Notes under the pieces: model-generated
Databases searched by the model: none
The model's input: the letters and a program-made list of their open reading frames with translations, nothing else
Told to the model about the DNA's origin: nothing
Source of the DNA: a virus
IMG/VR virus record: IMGVR_UViG_3300046028_004163
Span: 1 to 47,101 of that record
Direction: 5' to 3' (one strand)
Length of the DNA: 47,101 nucleotides
Shown: positions 46,307 through 47,101 of the stretch, piece by piece
How positions within the stretch are numbered: position 1 is the stretch's first letter
Layout: every line of letters starts with the position of its first letter
Position numbers and translations under genes: made by a program

Positions 46307-46643
46307 TCGTTTAATCATCTCTCTACTACTTCTATCCGGTCTTGCTCAAGCTGATGAATGGATGGGAGAAGACAAGAAAAAACACTTTGCTGGTAGCGCA
46401 TTAATGGGCGTGGCTGCGTCGGCAGCATTCAAAGACTCAGATCATCCAGTGTTATATCCTATGGCTGCTGTGTTAGCTGTTGGCCTTGCAAAAGAGATAC
46501 GCGACGAAGTAGCAACGTCAGGAAGTGGATTCAGCTATAAAGGCCTTGCCGCTGATGCTTTGTGGGCCGCATTGGGTGTATCAGTAGGTAATGGCATGAT
46601 CTATGCGACACGGAATACTATTAACTTTACAGGGAAGTGGTAA
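46299..46643 (+). CDS. Periplasmic protein of DUF2279/YfiM type
   Basis: 114 aa. Signal peptide MRNRLIISLLLLSGLAQA cut before DEW; then EDKKKHFAGSALMGVAASAA, KEIRDEVATSGSGFSYKGLA, the pattern of YfiM/DUF2279 predicted periplasmic proteins with hydrophobic helices. ATGCG start with AAAGGT upstream; overlaps the methylase stop. Role in phage unknown; envelope function likely. Confidence 0.65.
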   Translation: MRNRLIISLLLLSGLAQADEWMGEDKKKHFAGSALMGVAASAAFKDSDHPVLYPMAAVLAVGLAKEIRDEVATSGSGFSYKGLAADALWAALGVSVGNGMIYATRNTINFTGKW

Positions 46644-46774
46644 TGAAATATTCAACAATAATGACGGTATGCAGCCTAGGAGTAATCGGGTGTTTTGTCT
46701 CTCTTCTCTATGTGCTTTATGCGGTGGATTTGCCAACCATAACCAGTCCCATAGTCATCGTGTTTATGTCTTAA
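46643..46774 (+). CDS. Small single-TM protein
   Basis: 43 aa, ATG 46643 overlapping the preceding stop (TAATG). One helix SLGVIGCFVSLLYVLYAV. Closes the island before a terminator. Confidence 0.5.
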   Translation: MKYSTIMTVCSLGVIGCFVSLLYVLYAVDLPTITSPIVIVFMS

Positions 46775-46776
46775 CT

Positions 46777-46803
46777 AAACCCAGCCATAGCGCTGGGTTT
46801 TTT
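46777..46803 (+). terminator. Rho-independent terminator
   Basis: AAACCCAGC, loop, GCTGGGTTT and further T. Separates the methylase island from the adaptor-tail block. Confidence 0.85.
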
Positions 46804-46805
46804 CA

Positions 46806-46814
46806 TGCTATAAT
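46806..46814 (+). promoter_or_regulatory. Extended -10 late promoter for adaptor/neck block
   Basis: TGCTATAAT, 22 bp upstream of ATG 46836; late class. Confidence 0.7.
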
Positions 46815-46835
46815 ATTTGCATTAACGGAGGCCAC

Positions 46836-47101
46836 ATGGTAACGCTAGATCAAGTAAAACAGTTTTTAGATTCATCCTACGGGGTTTCTATCCCTGATTT
46901 TATCCTGCAAGCTGCGATTGATAGCGTTGCCAGTGTTCAGCCATGCCTTGATGGTGCTGGTTATACTGCTTCAACTATGTTATTTATCCAGCTTTACGCG
47001 GTTGCAATCATTGCCAGCTCTGCCGATCCGCGGAAACTTAAGTCGCAAGGCGCACCAAATGGTGCTAGCCGGTCGTTTGAGTATGGTATTCTTTTCTCTC
47101 T
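46836..47101 (+). CDS. Head-tail adaptor protein, N-terminal part (partial at window end)
   Basis: Starts at ATG 46836 with ACGGAGG. Residues MVTLDQVKQFLDSSYGVSIP open a helical protein; the frame stays open to the end. Its continuation is at 1-246 (total 126 aa). Bases 47089-47101 diverge from the repeat at 119 onwards and are not trusted. Adaptor assignment rests on order and size. Confidence 0.75.
   Translation, partial: MVTLDQVKQFLDSSYGVSIPDFILQAAIDSVASVQPCLDGAGYTASTMLFIQLYAVAIIASSADPRKLKSQGAPNGASRSFEYGILFS
46971..47088 (+). repeat. 118-bp terminal direct repeat of window start
   Basis: Identical to bases 1-118. Marks the overlap of a circularly permuted or circular assembly, not a biological repeat within the genome. 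Confidence 0.95.

Overview
The window is one tailed bacteriophage genome of the siphovirus type (class Caudoviricetes) that infects a Gram-negative bacterium. It is essentially complete: bases 1-118 recur at 46971-47088, and the reading frame that runs off the right end continues exactly into the one open at the left end. The molecule is therefore circularly permuted or terminally redundant, with about 46,970 unique bases. A long tape measure protein and lambda-type tail tip genes indicate a long flexible tail. An Rz/Rz1 spanin pair and an NlpC/P60 tail-tip peptidase indicate a host with an outer membrane. I see no integrase and no clear CI repressor. One Cro/YdaS-like and one XRE-like regulator are present, so a temperate ancestry is possible but a temperate life cycle is not shown.

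Layout (circular order). Packaging and head: small and large terminase (27597-29538), portal (32746-34065), SPP1 gp7-like head protein (35884-36789), protease/scaffold (38805-40058), decoration protein, major capsid (40515-41657), then small head proteins and a probable head fibre (41698-43060). Neck and tail: adaptor (46836 through the origin to 246), lysozyme (246-659), neck proteins, tail terminator, tail tube, tail chaperone, tape measure (3817-6363), distal tail protein with a lectin-like C-terminus, L/K/J-like tip proteins and an SGNH-esterase tail spike (11102-13429). A leftward operon (18781 to 13460) carries recombination and replication functions: Sak4-like ATPase, SSB with an acidic DDDVPF tail, and a RadD-like SF2 helicase. 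A rightward operon (19569-25598) carries a Cro-like regulator, a RecD/Dda-like helicase, a PrimPol-like primase, a VRR-NUC nuclease and about ten very small genes. No replicative DNA polymerase is visible, so host Pol III is presumably used.

Small leftward moron islands interrupt the rightward late genes (29570-32619, 34092-35828, 36821-37432, 43268-44158, 44625-45626), plus two rightward islands (37816-38574, 45756-46771). They hold spanins, holin-like and single-TM proteins, zinc-ribbon proteins, AP2/HNH endonuclease-like proteins, a T4 Imm-like superinfection immunity protein and a Dam-like methylase. Two promoter families appear to separate the programmes. Island and early genes have sigma70 promoters fused to a conserved 16-bp palindrome, TGYATAnnnTTATRCA-like. 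Late blocks each restart after a terminator from a TGnTATAAT extended -10 promoter.

The most interesting parts are: (i) a gene-free stretch of about 900 bp (25599-26522) with its own promoter, many strong nested helices and a tRNA-shaped domain, a candidate ornate large phage RNA of the GOLLD/ROOL kind; (ii) two copies of a 54-55 bp inverted-repeat element 14 kb apart that show a compensatory base change; (iii) the palindromic operator family; (iv) a three-way-junction leader ending in a T-tract upstream of an AP2/HNH gene. All family assignments come from reading motifs; no database search was possible.
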